From positions 6,599,976-6,663,975 of the forward strand of contig OZ020526.1 in NCBI GenBank assembly GCA_963971425.1: DNA of 64,000 nucleotides. Reading direction: 5' to 3'. The notes under the pieces are model-generated. The model ran no database searches and was not told where the DNA came from. It worked only from the letters and a program-made list of their open reading frames with translations. This document shows, piece by piece, positions 23,640-34,812 of the stretch. This DNA is from Bryoerythrophyllum caledonicum. Its lineage: Eukaryota > Streptophyta > Bryopsida > Pottiales > Pottiaceae. The first letter of the stretch is position 1; the number at the start of each line of letters is the position of its first letter. Both the position numbers and the translations under genes were made by a program.

Positions 23640-24400
23640 GATGTGGAGAATATCTCAACCAAAAATCATTAAAAATGCTAGTTTTAGTGCAATTATTATA
23701 AGGAAAAAAATGAAGCTTTTTGGGTACTTTTAACCGTAGGATCTCAATAATGACTTATTAAGTAATACACTCAAAAAATTTCATAAAGTTTTACCGCACG
23801 GATTGAAAGATTATAATGTTTGAAGTAGAAAAAAGGCTCATTTTCATCCCTGCGTTTTATGGATCAGCAGACTTTGACCTCAATTAGTGTCCAATATTGG
23901 CATTTCAAAGGGTCTCAATAAATTACCATAGTGTTTAGCATGATGTTAGTTTGCTATATACCAATTTTTAGAGGTAGACAAGGAGTGTAGCATATTCAAA
24001 AAAATTGTGCAATGAGTGGAGGTTCAATAATTCTCAGTTCACGTTATGTTTTTTTTTGAACTCGATATTGTTTTAAATGAGAATCCAAATGTTCTATAAG
24101 AAGGTTTACATCACATAATGGGATAGGAAAAATCAAAAGTGAATCATACGAAGATCTCAAAGATTTATGTGGAAAGGTAGAAGTTTTTTTGGTACCTTGA
24201 CCGAAAATGTGTGACAATGTGTGAAAATAATTGAGTGGGATTAATATGCTATTTCACCAAAGAACTAACAACATGCTTAACACGATGGTATTGGATTTAG
24301 ATCTTCTGTAGTGCAAAAGTTTTTAGAGGTAGACAAGGGGTGTTGCATGTTCAAAAAAATTGTGTAATGAGTGGTAGTTCAAAAATTCTTATTCCATACT
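23640..24400. repeat. Partial copies of the central TTAA repeat family
   Basis: From about 23720 to 24245 it is collinear with 19790-19980 plus 20920-21240 (ccgtaggatct, gcacggattgaaagatt, accaatttttagaggtag, gtgtagcatattcaaaa, ggtaccttg). A second short fragment at 24300-24400 repeats the gtttttagaggtagacaagg block. The termini are lost. Confidence 0.65.
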
Positions 24401-24451
24401 AATAGTGACTATCGTTTTGTAGTGATATACAGGTTTTTTGAGTGTTGCGTT

Positions 24452-27400
24452 ATGGCACCACCAAATATTGACAGAATCTGGGAGAGCCACGGTTGATGGA
24501 TCGCGGAAGTGGATGAGTCGAACGCCTTCTTGTGGGTGACGGATTATCCCTTTGAGCTGGGGAAGCGTACATCGGTGTTGGGGAAGAGTTTTGGCAAAAT
24601 TCAGGCAATCACTCTTCGACATGATGATATGGTATACGTTACTTGCGCAGTGGATCCAGGTCAATCGGAGGTGAAGACTTCTCTTTCGAAGAAGTTGCTT
24701 CTAGCACCTGTCCCTTTGAATCTTCTTCAAAATCCATGTCAAGTGAAGTTCCTCAAATCATTGCAGACGTTTTGGTTGAACATCTCTTTTGCGGTACGTA
24801 CTGCTAGACACAATAACGTCTTAGCATGTTTAGCGTTATCATCAGAGATGGTGCTGAAGGCTAAGAAGATTATGGAGGAACATATCAGATATGAGGCATT
24901 TCGGGAGAGGGACCCATCGCGTGCGACAACTTCAGCCCCTCCAGCGGAACCAGATGAAACAGAAGTCTATCGAATTCTTGTTGAGCCGTTGCAATTGGAT
25001 TGGAGACCACTGGAGGGGGGGAGGGGAAGTGAAGGCCAACATCCCACCACAATTTCTGAGGTACAGACATTACCAAATCCGCCATTAACGAGTAGATGTC
25101 TTACGAAGAGGCTACGGCGTATTGAGAGTGATGTAGCTTCTGGTTCAAGAGAAGGCCCATCAAGTTTGGATCCAAGTAGGACGAGGTTGACTGGGAGAAG
25201 TATTAGATCGGGTGGCAGGGTTCCTAGGTCGGAGCTGAGGACGTCTGATGGTCATCGTAGGGCTCCGACATCTACAGCGAGAGATTTAGCTGATTTGTCA
25301 GCCATGGCGCCAGAGGAAGAAGCATTTCACAACCTATCTGACTGTATTCTAGAGGATTTTGAAGACACTACGGAGGTACCACACGATGTTCCAACTTCAA
25401 TGTATTTAAAAGCACCAGTGCCTACAGCGGAGGAGATTGCAAAAGGATCAGTGTACGAGAAAATGTATTTAAGGCACACATAGACCGTATTGTCTCTGTG
25501 GAGAATCCGGAAACAAACCGCCAGGTTTTATCACAGAAGAGGGTCAGAGAAGTATTTAACCGCTTAAGAGACCCAGAATCCGCGAGTCGGGTGAGTAGAT
25601 TGATACTTCGACCGATCAAATATATCATGCATACTACCACTGATGATGGTGTCGTTGAGAAGGAGGAGTTGCCATTTCCGTTGGTCGGAACGGCACGAGA
25701 GTTTGAGTGCATGTTCATTGCACATGGAAGTGCTTCTGCAGAGGGTGCAATGGGATCCCAGTATTCTTGGCTTCAAGATCATATCATTTGGGAACCGGTG
25801 GATGGGCAACTCATAGTAGCAGCTTGTAAGTTTGCACAACAGCAGTGGAGAGATGGTACTATGCCTTTAAATGAGTACCTGAACACGTTCGAGCAACGGG
25901 AGGCCTCTTTTGTGGTATATGATGATCGCCAATTCTACATTGAGAAGTCTGCACGGATCAACCTGGCGGAGTTTCAAATACAATCATATTCTACTATGGA
26001 AGAGGATTTGAGGAAGCTCCGTCAGATTTGGGATCTATACGGGAGGCCTGATAGCACAATACGAGCGGACGATGCACGCATGGTTGTTGCTTTGGTGAGT
26101 GCGGCTAGTGCAGTGCATAAATTGCCCAAGGGGGATGGAGTTGTCACGGTGAAGAGGTTGGCTAAAAACATGGAGGATCTGACCAATCATGCGTGGAATT
26201 CGACCAATGATTGCTTTGAGGCTATCATTCAAGTATGCAAGGACTACGAAGCCGACATTCTCTTTTACAGCAAGGAGGAAGAGGACAAGTGGAGGGACAT
26301 GGCGAGGAAGAATGAGCTCGATCCAAATGTGGACGTGCGACCAACAAGAAAGGAGATGACCCAGAATTGGTTGAGGCCATTAGGTAGGGTTCAGAATCCA
26401 TATTATCTTTGGTTGGCAAAGTCTGCTACAGCGAAGCCGGTGGGGGAGGATGGAGTAAGACCACGTCAAGCATATTACTTTGACGGTGTAAAAGACAAGA
26501 ACCCACATCCTCGTACGATTGCCGGTGTTTGTGACCGATATCAGAGACGAGAAGCTGTGATGAATTGCATCCGTTGGTTGATGGTGGAGAACAAGGAAAG
26601 TACACCTGATTCCATGGACGAGTTCTTTCGTATCCGTGTTGGAAAATATTTTCCGAGGAGTAACGCACAACTTGATACCTTTGGGAAGCTTTTGAATGCT
26701 GCCACGAAAAAAACTTGGACTGCTCCTCTGCGGGGGAAGGTGTCTAAACTGGAAGACATAGGCTACCTCATCCCCCCTTTCACCAGATTTCATTATGGTG
26801 ACATTGCAGCAGGGGGACGTGGATACATTGGACTGTCCGTGGATGTGGGAGAATTGGCTACTGCTAATTGAAAATGGCAGATGGAAGTCAAGAGGCCAGG
26901 CCAGAACGACACAGAGAATCTTCTTCCGGTTCGGTGTAGAAGAGGGTTATTTCGCACCGACTACATAGAGTTGGGTAAACCATGTTTGTGGGTGATTGAT
27001 TGTCGACGTGGCAGTGGGAGGCATGGAGATGGTCATTGGGGAGACGCCCAGTTATCTGCAGCTTTTGCACAGCTGACATTATGGATGGCAAATATTGAAC
27101 GATGGAACGTCATCTTCTTTTTACCAGCGGCCGTTTATGCCGACGAAGAGTTTTTCACGAAGGTGAAGCTTCTAGAGGGATGTACTATGCGACGTGGATG
27201 TTGGGCATTTGATCCGAACTCGGTGAATTCCTATGCTCTCGATTTTACAGAGAATGGGCGTCTGGAGCAAGTAGTACAACCGATTGGCGATGTTGTGATT
27301 TGTATGCAGCACCCTATCGGTACATCTCCTGGCCCGAACTATGTTTCTGGAAACGTTCCACTTCCTCTTGTTTTCTTGGATCACTGGAGTGAGGCACGCC

Positions 27401-28416
27401 AACCCTCTGAAGTTGATTCACTTGAGAGATCTCCATCAGAGCTAGCAAGACTAGTGGGCTCATACTTGCCCCGTGGTTGGGGTTTAGTGGCGTGTAACAT
27501 ATCTACGGCCATTCCCACAATCCTTGAAGGAGATTTCCAGGGATCTGAGGTTTTCATCATTGACGATTGTATAGACAGACTTTCATTTCTGTACAATGAG
27601 TTGTCCGACAATTTCCAAGGACAACTGATGGTCTCGACTGGTGGAACAAGGACTGGTTGCAACATTGTACCTGAGATCGAAGAGGCGGTTGGTGGAGTGA
27701 GGAATGAAGACGATAATGAGCATGGAGGTGGTTTACATGAGAGATTGTCACGTTCAGGTACCACTGAAGATTTTTCATCTCACAGTGGTTCAGACGCCGA
27801 TGAAGATGGAGTGAACCAGTCTCCTCCAGGAGAGAGGATTCCATCAACGCAGCGGGCGATGGGAGATACTACAGGGGAGACGTCTGGAACATTTACAAAG
27901 AGGATGCAAGATACCGGTGTAGTGGATGTTGGTTTGGCGGCAAGGGCAGGAGGGGGGCGTACATTTGATGGTCCTAGGCTGGAGATGGAGGAAGAAGAAT
28001 TAGATTCATTGGAATTTTTTTCGGTGTAGAGGAGGATTCCACAGCCTTTGATGCCTTCTCAATCAGAGCCTGTATCGGAGACACAAGAGACGTTCGGAGA
28101 TACTCAGAGTGATACCGGACCAGGTTTGCCTTCCATTCCAAGATCTAGTGTATCCGAAGACATCATTGCATTTCAAGGGGCCTTCTCGTCAGAGCGAGAG
28201 ATGTCCTTCAATCGAGAGGATGGCTTTTTCTACAATGATGATAGGGTAAGGCATACGCGGGAGGGTGTTCCTGGCAATTACCGATATGTTGAGTGTGCGT
28301 CCATTGGCATCGAAGGTGTAGGAGATCGTCCAATGCAGGATCATGAACTGTCCGCTATGGTAGGTAGCGCCATTGGACACGTGGAGGGAGTCGTTCCGCT
28401 AGAAGATGAGCTCTGA
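24452..28416 (+). pseudogene. Decayed ~1,320-codon gene of unknown family
   Basis: Starts at ATG 24452 (MAPPNIDRIWESHG). It is interrupted by TGA 24494-24496, a one-base frameshift near 25455 (the frame moves from VYEKMY to ENVFKAHIDR), TGA 26869-26871 and TAG 28027-28029, and ends at 28416. Each stop fits a single C:G-to-T:A change (CGA, TGG or CAG before). The conceptual product is soluble with no TM segment. It has a Ser/Arg-rich linker (about codons 200-300), then a conserved-looking core with TIAGVCDRYQRREAVMNCIR, FFRIRVGKYFPRSNAQ, FLPAAVYADEEF and LPRGWGLVACNIS, followed by an acidic, low-complexity C terminus. I recognise no domain. It is divergent from the DUF7869-like pseudogene, and the two probably belong to one element. 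Confidence 0.65.
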
Positions 28417-28990
28417 GCCCTGGAGCTATATGCTATAGTAGAGCATGCACGCAGTTTAGGTGACAAGTACGTTAGTATAATGTAGTTTGAGATGTGTCTA
28501 TCGTTCGGTGGGTGGTATATATTTATATATTGGGTGGTCCATATGATATGTTTGATTTTAGAATTCCTCGGCAATAATGTGGAATGGTTTGATTATGTAT
28601 GTTTTTGCATTATAAAATACAGTGAGGTACTTTACACTGTCTTAGGAAATTGCATATATATTTTTGTATCTCTTACACATTGTATTTATAGTGCACTACT
28701 CTAAAACCCTATAATAACTCATAACAAATTTATAATCTCTTTGGGCACATGATTATAATTTTGTAGCAGGATTTGTAAACTAGATTAGAAATCATATATT
28801 TTCTAAAAAAAGGTAGCAAATGTAAAAAATATATTACTGATATGAACATGAAGATGCCAAGGTATGACACGACAAACACCAAATTTTTTTGACAAAAAAC
28901 ATATTAAACTTTTGCCAAATTTTGATTTAAAAAAAAGTTATGAGCAAATAACTTGCGGCTTTCTACCAGCAACGAGTGCACTTGGGTAAA
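28417..28990. other. Right flank inside the candidate element
   Basis: AT-rich and noncoding, mirroring the left flank in size. It would hold the 3' UTR of the plus-strand pseudogene. Confidence 0.45.
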
Positions 28991-29013
28991 TGCATAATTG
29001 CTTAATTGCGTGT
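28991..29013. repeat. Right inverted repeat of the 13.3-kb element
   Basis: Perfect 23-bp inverse of 15716-15738, ending GCTTAATTGCGTGT. Confidence 0.7.
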
Positions 29014-29453
29014 ATTACGTGTAATCCCATATAATATGTAATGGATGCCAAAAAAAATGATAAATAGAGGATGTTGTAATACCTTAAAATTGAAGCAGTT
29101 TTAAATTGAATACATTTTAAAATAAAATTCAAGCATATTTTAAAATTGTGTTTTCCGTCGGTTTGAGGCAAAGAGGTCAACTCGACCGAAATCAAGGGGG
29201 CCGTTGGGTTTAAAATCAATGAATAATCATCTTTTCTAAAAATAGATGATGTTAGTGAAATCAAAATGTAAGTGAATAATTATATATGTGTATATATATG
29301 TATTGGTCCGGGTATTAGCCCTTGGGCATTTATTATATGTAGTGAATTAATATTGATATATTGCTATCTCTTTGCCTTGGCATCACAAGTGCCATTAATG
29401 TATGATGACCAAAAGACCACTCTATAGCATAATAAATATGTAATATTTATCTA
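29014..29453. other. AT-rich intergenic DNA
   Basis: No gene seen. A short TA-rich run lies at 29278-29304. Confidence 0.5.
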
Positions 29454-29556
29454 CACATTCATTTGAAAAGAAGAAGAACGCCGGTCCCGGAGGGACGGGC
29501 GTGAATAAAGTGTCTGTTCGCACCACCACTAAGACCATGCCCACATTCATTTGAAA
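29454..29556 (-). mobile_element. 73-bp LINE tail insertion (copy 2) with 15-bp TSD
   Basis: CACATTCATTTGAAA at 29454-29468 is repeated exactly at 29542-29556. Between them, 29469-29541 is the reverse complement of the last ~73 bp of the LINE family (gaagaacgccgg...accatgcc), i.e. an extremely 5'-truncated retroposition event. It defines the 3' terminus of the family. Confidence 0.85.
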
Positions 29557-29654
29557 CATTCAAATCCAATCGGATTTGAATGTCTTAAATCTACCCAAAG
29601 AGTTGATTGAGAGGAACAACCTTGAAAAATATCCAACCCACTTCCATCCAATTA

Positions 29655-29858
29655 CTACACCGTTCTGTGAATATAGTGTAGACGAGACTATTTGAAATTT
29701 CCTATACTAATTGAAAATTTACATGCAATAGTTGACTGACACACACTTGCTTGAGAACAAATATCCAACCAGAACTTGGCATGCACATGCTTTGATAGAA
29801 ATTAGTGTGAGTGATCTACATCAATAATCCCTCTACACTATATTCAGTGTTTAGTATA
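29655..29858. mobile_element. MITE-like element with TACACCGTTC ends, copy 2
   Basis: Starts ctacaccgttctgtgaatatagtgtaga and continues collinearly with the complement of 830-895 (actatttgaaatttcctatactaa). The right end ctacactatattcagtg..agtata is the inverse of the left. About 200 bp, noncoding. Confidence 0.6.
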
Positions 29859-30235
29859 CCCATTCATCCATCCAAACAACTATCACTCACGACCCTTTAC
29901 TTTTGGTTGGCGCTATCCTCCATTGACTGCCACCAGCTATACATGGTAGCACACTTTGAAAACTCATAACTCATTCACATTTCATCGAAATAATATGAAA
30001 TTGCTTGGGTTGAAATTGTAATTCGAATGGCTATTGCTAAAAATAAATATTTTTTTCTCTCCGTATATAGAGTAAAATACGTGCCCGTAAATACGGCTCC
30101 AACTGACCTGGTGACGGAAAGAGGTTCCAGATCTTAGGGTTTGGAGCGCGCTCTGTTGAGGACGATCGTGTCATTTTTTGTTTTGAGAGATTGTTTGCAC
30201 GAGACTTTGAGAGATTGTTGAAGTAGCAGTCGGCG

Positions 30236-30595
30236 ATGGAGGCGCTCGCGCTTGAGGGGCTGCGGATGATTCCGGAGGATTTCAGGGAGTCGTCGGCGGA
30301 GGACGGGAAGGAGGTGGAAAACTCGATGAAGCCGGTGGTGAAGCGGGCGCGGCGGCTGTTGTTCAGGAGGATGAAGGTGGAGGTGCAGGACGGGCGCGTC
30401 TTCGTGGGGACGTTCCACTGTTTGGACAAGCAGGGGAACATAATTCTGTACGACACGGTGGAGTTTCGGAACGTTGGAGTAGAGCAGCGCAGTCTTGGCC
30501 TGGTGTTGATCCCGGCGCGGTGGCGCACTTCGTGTCATGTGGAGTGTTCGTTGGACGAGAAGATGGATCTCATGCGCCTGGAGGACCGTTCCTGA
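30236..30595 (+). CDS. NAA38: NAA38/LSMD1-like Sm-fold protein (NatC auxiliary subunit)
   Basis: Single exon, 119 residues. Residues about 35-110 form an LSm domain: ARRLLFRRMKVEVQDGRVFV is Sm1-like, then GTFHCLDKQGNIILYDTVEF, and the unusual Sm2 region RSLGLVLIPARWRTSCHVEC ends the fold. The long insertion and the LIPARW..SC block are typical of LSMD1/NAA38, the small Lsm-like subunit of the N-terminal acetyltransferase NatC, rather than of RNA-binding LSm rings. The N-terminal 34 residues are acidic. The start at 30236 is the first ATG after a short leader. A fragment of the 380-bp repeat lies about 130 bp upstream. Subunit role is inferred from family. Confidence 0.85.
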   Translation: MEALALEGLRMIPEDFRESSAEDGKEVENSMKPVVKRARRLLFRRMKVEVQDGRVFVGTFHCLDKQGNIILYDTVEFRNVGVEQRSLGLVLIPARWRTSCHVECSLDEKMDLMRLEDRS

Positions 30596-31603
30596 TTGTG
30601 GCGATTGTATTAGTAGTTTGTTGGAGAGCTCACTCGTCGGATCGAAAGCTGCAAAAGACGGTGAGTATTTGTTATTGCATTATGACGTGAACATGACGAT
30701 AAGAAAAATGATTAACCCTCCCTGGTCCTGAACCTGTGGCTGCAGTAATAAGTTGCAATGTATATGTGCAAAACTTCCTCGAAGTGAATTCTGAAAACAT
30801 TTCAGGTTTCTTAGGTCATTTCTGTATTCTATGTTGGGATTATTGTGTAATCGTGCAGCATTTTAGATTTATTACATGAGTAGAAAAAACATAAATTAGT
30901 CAAAGGAGATAGCACAAAAAAAATAAGGTAGTCTTGTACGCTCTGGATACTTACATTCTGATTCTGCTTCAGATTATGGCCGATGTCGGACTGGAGCTGA
31001 TTACAGATTCTTTGTCAAGGCACGAATCTAGAAGCTCGGATCACTGGTCCTGGTACAATATTCTTACTTGCTAGTGGTTTTGAAAATTAAAGAGAAGGTT
31101 AAGTTTACAGCTCTGAGGAGAGACCATGAGAATTGAAAACTCTTCCATAGTGTATCGTATCGATAATCCTAACTTGATAAACTTGAGGCTCATCGTTTAT
31201 GTTGGATCTTCCTTGATTGCGTTCTTTTTCTTTTCATCTTTCTTCTGGGACTTCCATGTCGATGAAGTCGATAGTTGAGTCCTTTTGCTTCGGTTTGGTG
31301 GTCATTTCTACTTAGATTGCAGCAGATTTAGCCATGCCATTGCCATCTCTGACTTGGTGATCTCTTTCGAAAATAAAAGAATCTGCGCCACTAATGTACT
31401 TGTGACTTCTTGAACATGCTGCAGTTGTATCATGATTGGTGTTTTCGTTTTGTTGCAAGTAAAAAGTTCAATTGGAAGGTGGTTTGGAAGGTACTTTCGG
31501 CATATCTTTTCACTAGGTTTGCTGTATCAGCTAACCACTTCGACGAGTGCCAGCTTGAGTCTCATAAAACTATCAATCAAGGTAAACCCCCCACTATCGA
31601 GAA
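30596..31603. other. Downstream of the NAA38-like gene
   Basis: Probably 3' UTR, then intergenic DNA. No second gene seen. Confidence 0.45.
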
Positions 31604-31906
31604 CTTAAGCAATGTGCATATATGGAGAGAGGAAAGAATTATAAATATTTTTTTTAGTGATAGCCAATAGAATTATGATTTGAACCCAAGTGATTTCATA
31701 TTTTTCCGATGAAAATTGAATTTGTTATAAATGTCCAAAGTGTGCTACCATGTTGGTACTCTCCATGAGTGCTGACCAAAAGTAAGGGTCTGACTAACAT
31801 CAAACCTTCATTTGGAGCTCAATGGAAGTGGGTTGGATATGCCCCAATTTTATAGGTGTTGGTTATGGGTTTGGGTTGGTTACCAAGAGGGGTTTCCTTA
31901 TTAACA
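31604..31906 (+). repeat. Dispersed ~310-bp repeat, copy 2
   Basis: Direct copy of 10186-10508, recognisable throughout (gagagaggaaagaatt..., caattttataggtgttgg). The copies differ by many substitutions and small indels, so both are old. Confidence 0.7.
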
Positions 31907-32859
31907 CATTACAACCTAAGTGGCCACCAAAATTTCAAATAACATGGAATCTACTTTCTCACATATTTCAACTCTCTAAGATGTGCCAACATATTTTATG
32001 CACATTTTACAAAGTTGAATCGTAATTTGGAGTTGTAGAATTCTTTGCAATTCTAGAAATACATTGTCAAATTCATCAAAATACATTCAAAGATAAAATG
32101 TTGTGTATTATGTGGTATATAATACCTATGAAAACTTTAGTCTAAAACTTCAATTGAAATTTCAAGCTGTTCGTAAAGTTAGTCAAAGATACCAAGAGCT
32201 TTGACCTCAGCTATCATGTTTAATCATTGAAACCACCTCTTATCAACTCTGATTTTTTGAAATTAGCTCAAAAAGAAGAAAGACATCTAAAGTTCATGGT
32301 CCAACATGCCCTCTCTTCCTTGTTCTCAAAGGGGCCTAAAATTACTTCTAAGTTGAGGTTAGAGACCATCAAGCTCTCCCACACTTAAATTAGAGTCTTT
32401 AAACTCAAGTTGCCATCCAAAACCTTGAAAGATATTAGAGTTTTCCTGAAAGTGCTTCCTGAAGAGGTAAGGTAGGAGGAATATCGTGCCAGATTGTATG
32501 AGATTTAAAAAACAGAAAGAAAGAGAACATGAGGAAATTCATATCCTTTTTTTTTGCTCCAATGAAATGCTTCGCAATCTAAAGCTCTAGCTCTACCCCA
32601 TGCAAGCCAAAGTTCCCCCATAGTACCCTTAGTTCTCAAAGAGTTGACCAATAGTTCCCCTACACCTTTCCTAAGCCAAGTCCCCATGTGCATGTGGTCC
32701 TAGTTACAAACATAAGATCCTAAGATTTGGGGTGACTATCCAATGTAGGTTGTAGCATATATACTGATTCCCATAAATTAATTTTGAGATTTCTGATTGG
32801 GACTTACCAGGCATAGGGGTGGATGAATGAGGAGACCTGGTTTCTTTTTTCAAAAGTTA
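31907..32859. other. Intergenic, no gene recognised
   Basis: AT-rich with no convincing coding sequence or repeat boundary. Confidence 0.5.
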
Positions 32860-33250
32860 GCAGACGCACATGACGACCATATGGGGCTTCATCTCCCAAA
32901 TATGGTCTCTAAAAGTCCCGGTTGGGCTCCTCATGCCTACACTAGTTCACGATAAAATCCGATGTGGTTCCAAACCAAACCATTTGGTTACCCTCTTCTG
33001 ATTTACCTTTTAAACCATATTATTACCACAACGTTTCCAATGAGATCTCATGTTCTCCAAAGTTCCTCAAGTGTTCGCCGCTCCCAATGCGTTCCCCATG
33101 TGCCCAAAGAGTTCCCAATGCGTTTACACCTGGAAACCAATTTACATATTAAAAAATTTATCCAAATTTACCTTTTGTTGAGTGGGGCCCACCACCAATT
33201 GTTAGGGCCCCAACGGAGGCTCATTCGCACACATGTGCGTCTAGATTCAC
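32860..33250 (+). repeat. Dispersed ~400-bp repeat, copy 1
   Basis: Shares cgcacatgacgaccatatgg-like, aaaccatttggttaccctct, gttccca-agtg and tggggcccacca blocks in order with 50995-51395. No open frame is conserved between the two copies, so it looks noncoding. Confidence 0.65.
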
Positions 33251-34812
33251 TACAAGCATTCAATGTCTACAGTCACTACAAGCATTCTTTGTCTACATTC
33301 ACTACAAGCAATCATGTCACTCCTCACTCAAAAAGTGTCGCCCTTCACTTACATAGAATGTGGAAAAGGATGCTTCTCCTTGCTTTTTGTGACCCAACTG
33401 ACTCACCAACTTCTAAAATACCTGAAGAAATAAATGAGGGGCCACAAGGCTGCTACTCACGTGAGTGTAGTCAATTCAGATAATTGAGACAATCATGCAG
33501 CCATGTGGTCACTGAGACCAGTGTTGGAAAGAGTGAGAATCAACCAACGGAAATTACATGTTCATGATTGTCATATAAAAAATCCCAGGACTCAAATAAT
33601 GCGAGCTTGGCTTCAATTTCTAGTATTCACAGTTCTAATCTGCACGTGAGCTCTAATCTGCACCGTCCATAGCATACCATGATTGTATTGAAGGACATGT
33701 TTTCGATCACGAGTCTGTAACGATGTTGTCTGGCCACCACCATTCGTTGCTAGCAACAGTATCACCTACCAGAAGAACTTGTCACACGAAGTGGTAGGGT
33801 TTCACTCGGTCAATGTTAGACAAACTCGGGTCGTCACAAACTCGGGTCGTGAAGGCAAACTCGGGTCGTCACAGCTTCCCCGGCAAGCGAACTGGAGTTA
33901 AACTTCTTCTGCCGAGGCGGAGTGGAGCCTCTCCACCTCACGTCATGGAAGTTTGAGTGACATGCTACTGGACGCTCCATTGTGGATTCCTGGCACCGCA
34001 TTGACAGATGAAGCATGATGACGTTGCTTACACTGTAGTTTCTGCCATGCATGCAGGGCACAGAAACAAATCATTTCCTCTACGTATCGAACTCCGAGGA
34101 AGCTGGCCTGATCATGTGAGAGCCTGGCCGCGTCGGAGCCTACCGGGTGGGTCACATGCTTTGCTGCTAGACCTGCTTCATAAACTGGCACCTCTCTCTC
34201 TAGTTCTGACATCTCGTGCCAGGTCCAGACTAGCTCATCAGCTGGTCACTGGTTTCGTTATGATTCAACTCGAATCGGGACTTTAAGCTCATCTGCTGGT
34301 CAAAACTTCTGAGCTTTATCAAGGGATTGCACAGCAGTCCTCGATCGGGGGCTTGGAAGTCCCAGAAAGTGGAGTTCAGTCGGGGTATTTAGAGCTTGAG
34401 GACTTGTAGAGACGCGCTCAGCTCGTGGGCAGTAGTCTACGATCGTGTGAGTGCACACCGTAGCCTTGATTGGATCCCTGACGTGACGTTTTCTTGCTTG
34501 GAGATCAAGATGGTGCATGAGATGTGATCGGCGCTATGAGCAGGTCAGAGGATAGACCTTGTTTCGGAGTGATGAAGAGACGACTCGTTGTTGAGTTGCG
34601 TCCGAATCTGCACCGTTTTCCACTTTGCAGATCATAGCGCGAGATGTGATTGGCACTGAATGCAGGTCGGAGGATTGATGCTAGATGAGGAAGGGACGGC
34701 TTGAAAGTTCTGATAATGTTGATTGAATTGCAGGACAAGGACAGAGCACGAATGATATTGCACCGGTTGAACACTTGGTAATCTTCCCGGAGCTAGCTCT
34801 GGGTGCAGGACG
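33251..34812 (+). promoter_or_regulatory. Upstream region of the GT2 synthase gene
   Basis: Contains a short tandem repeat of caaactcgggtcgt (three copies, about 33821-33870) and a diverged duplication (gagatgtgat-ggc.. at 34519 and 34643). A possible 5' UTR intron acceptor (ttgcag) lies near 34733. No coding gene seen. Confidence 0.4.

Larger units (their letters stand above)
15716..29013. mobile_element. Candidate large two-gene mobile element
   Basis: The 13.3-kb interval is bracketed by a perfect 23-bp inverted repeat and carries two long, divergently oriented, decayed genes: 16344-19505 (minus, DUF7869-like) and 24452-28416 (plus, unknown family). Both ORFs stop about 0.6 kb from the repeat on their side. 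The centre (19.5-24.4 kb) holds nested TTAA-flanked repeats and the assembly gap, so the original element was probably smaller. A subterminal 13-mer GTGCACTTGGGTA is present near both ends (15754-15766; 28976-28988), in direct orientation. The element interpretation is inference. The repeats and gene layout are seen directly. Confidence 0.55.

Noticed and set aside
25440..25500. Programmed -1 frameshift in the unknown partner gene
   Set aside because: The switch near GAGAAAATG has no X-XXY-YYZ slippery heptamer in the right frame, and the same gene carries three stops, so an ordinary one-base deletion is simpler.
30037..30538. Minus-strand gene opposite the NAA38-like gene
   Set aside because: Shadow frames of a GC-rich exon; the plus frame has a clear LSm domain.
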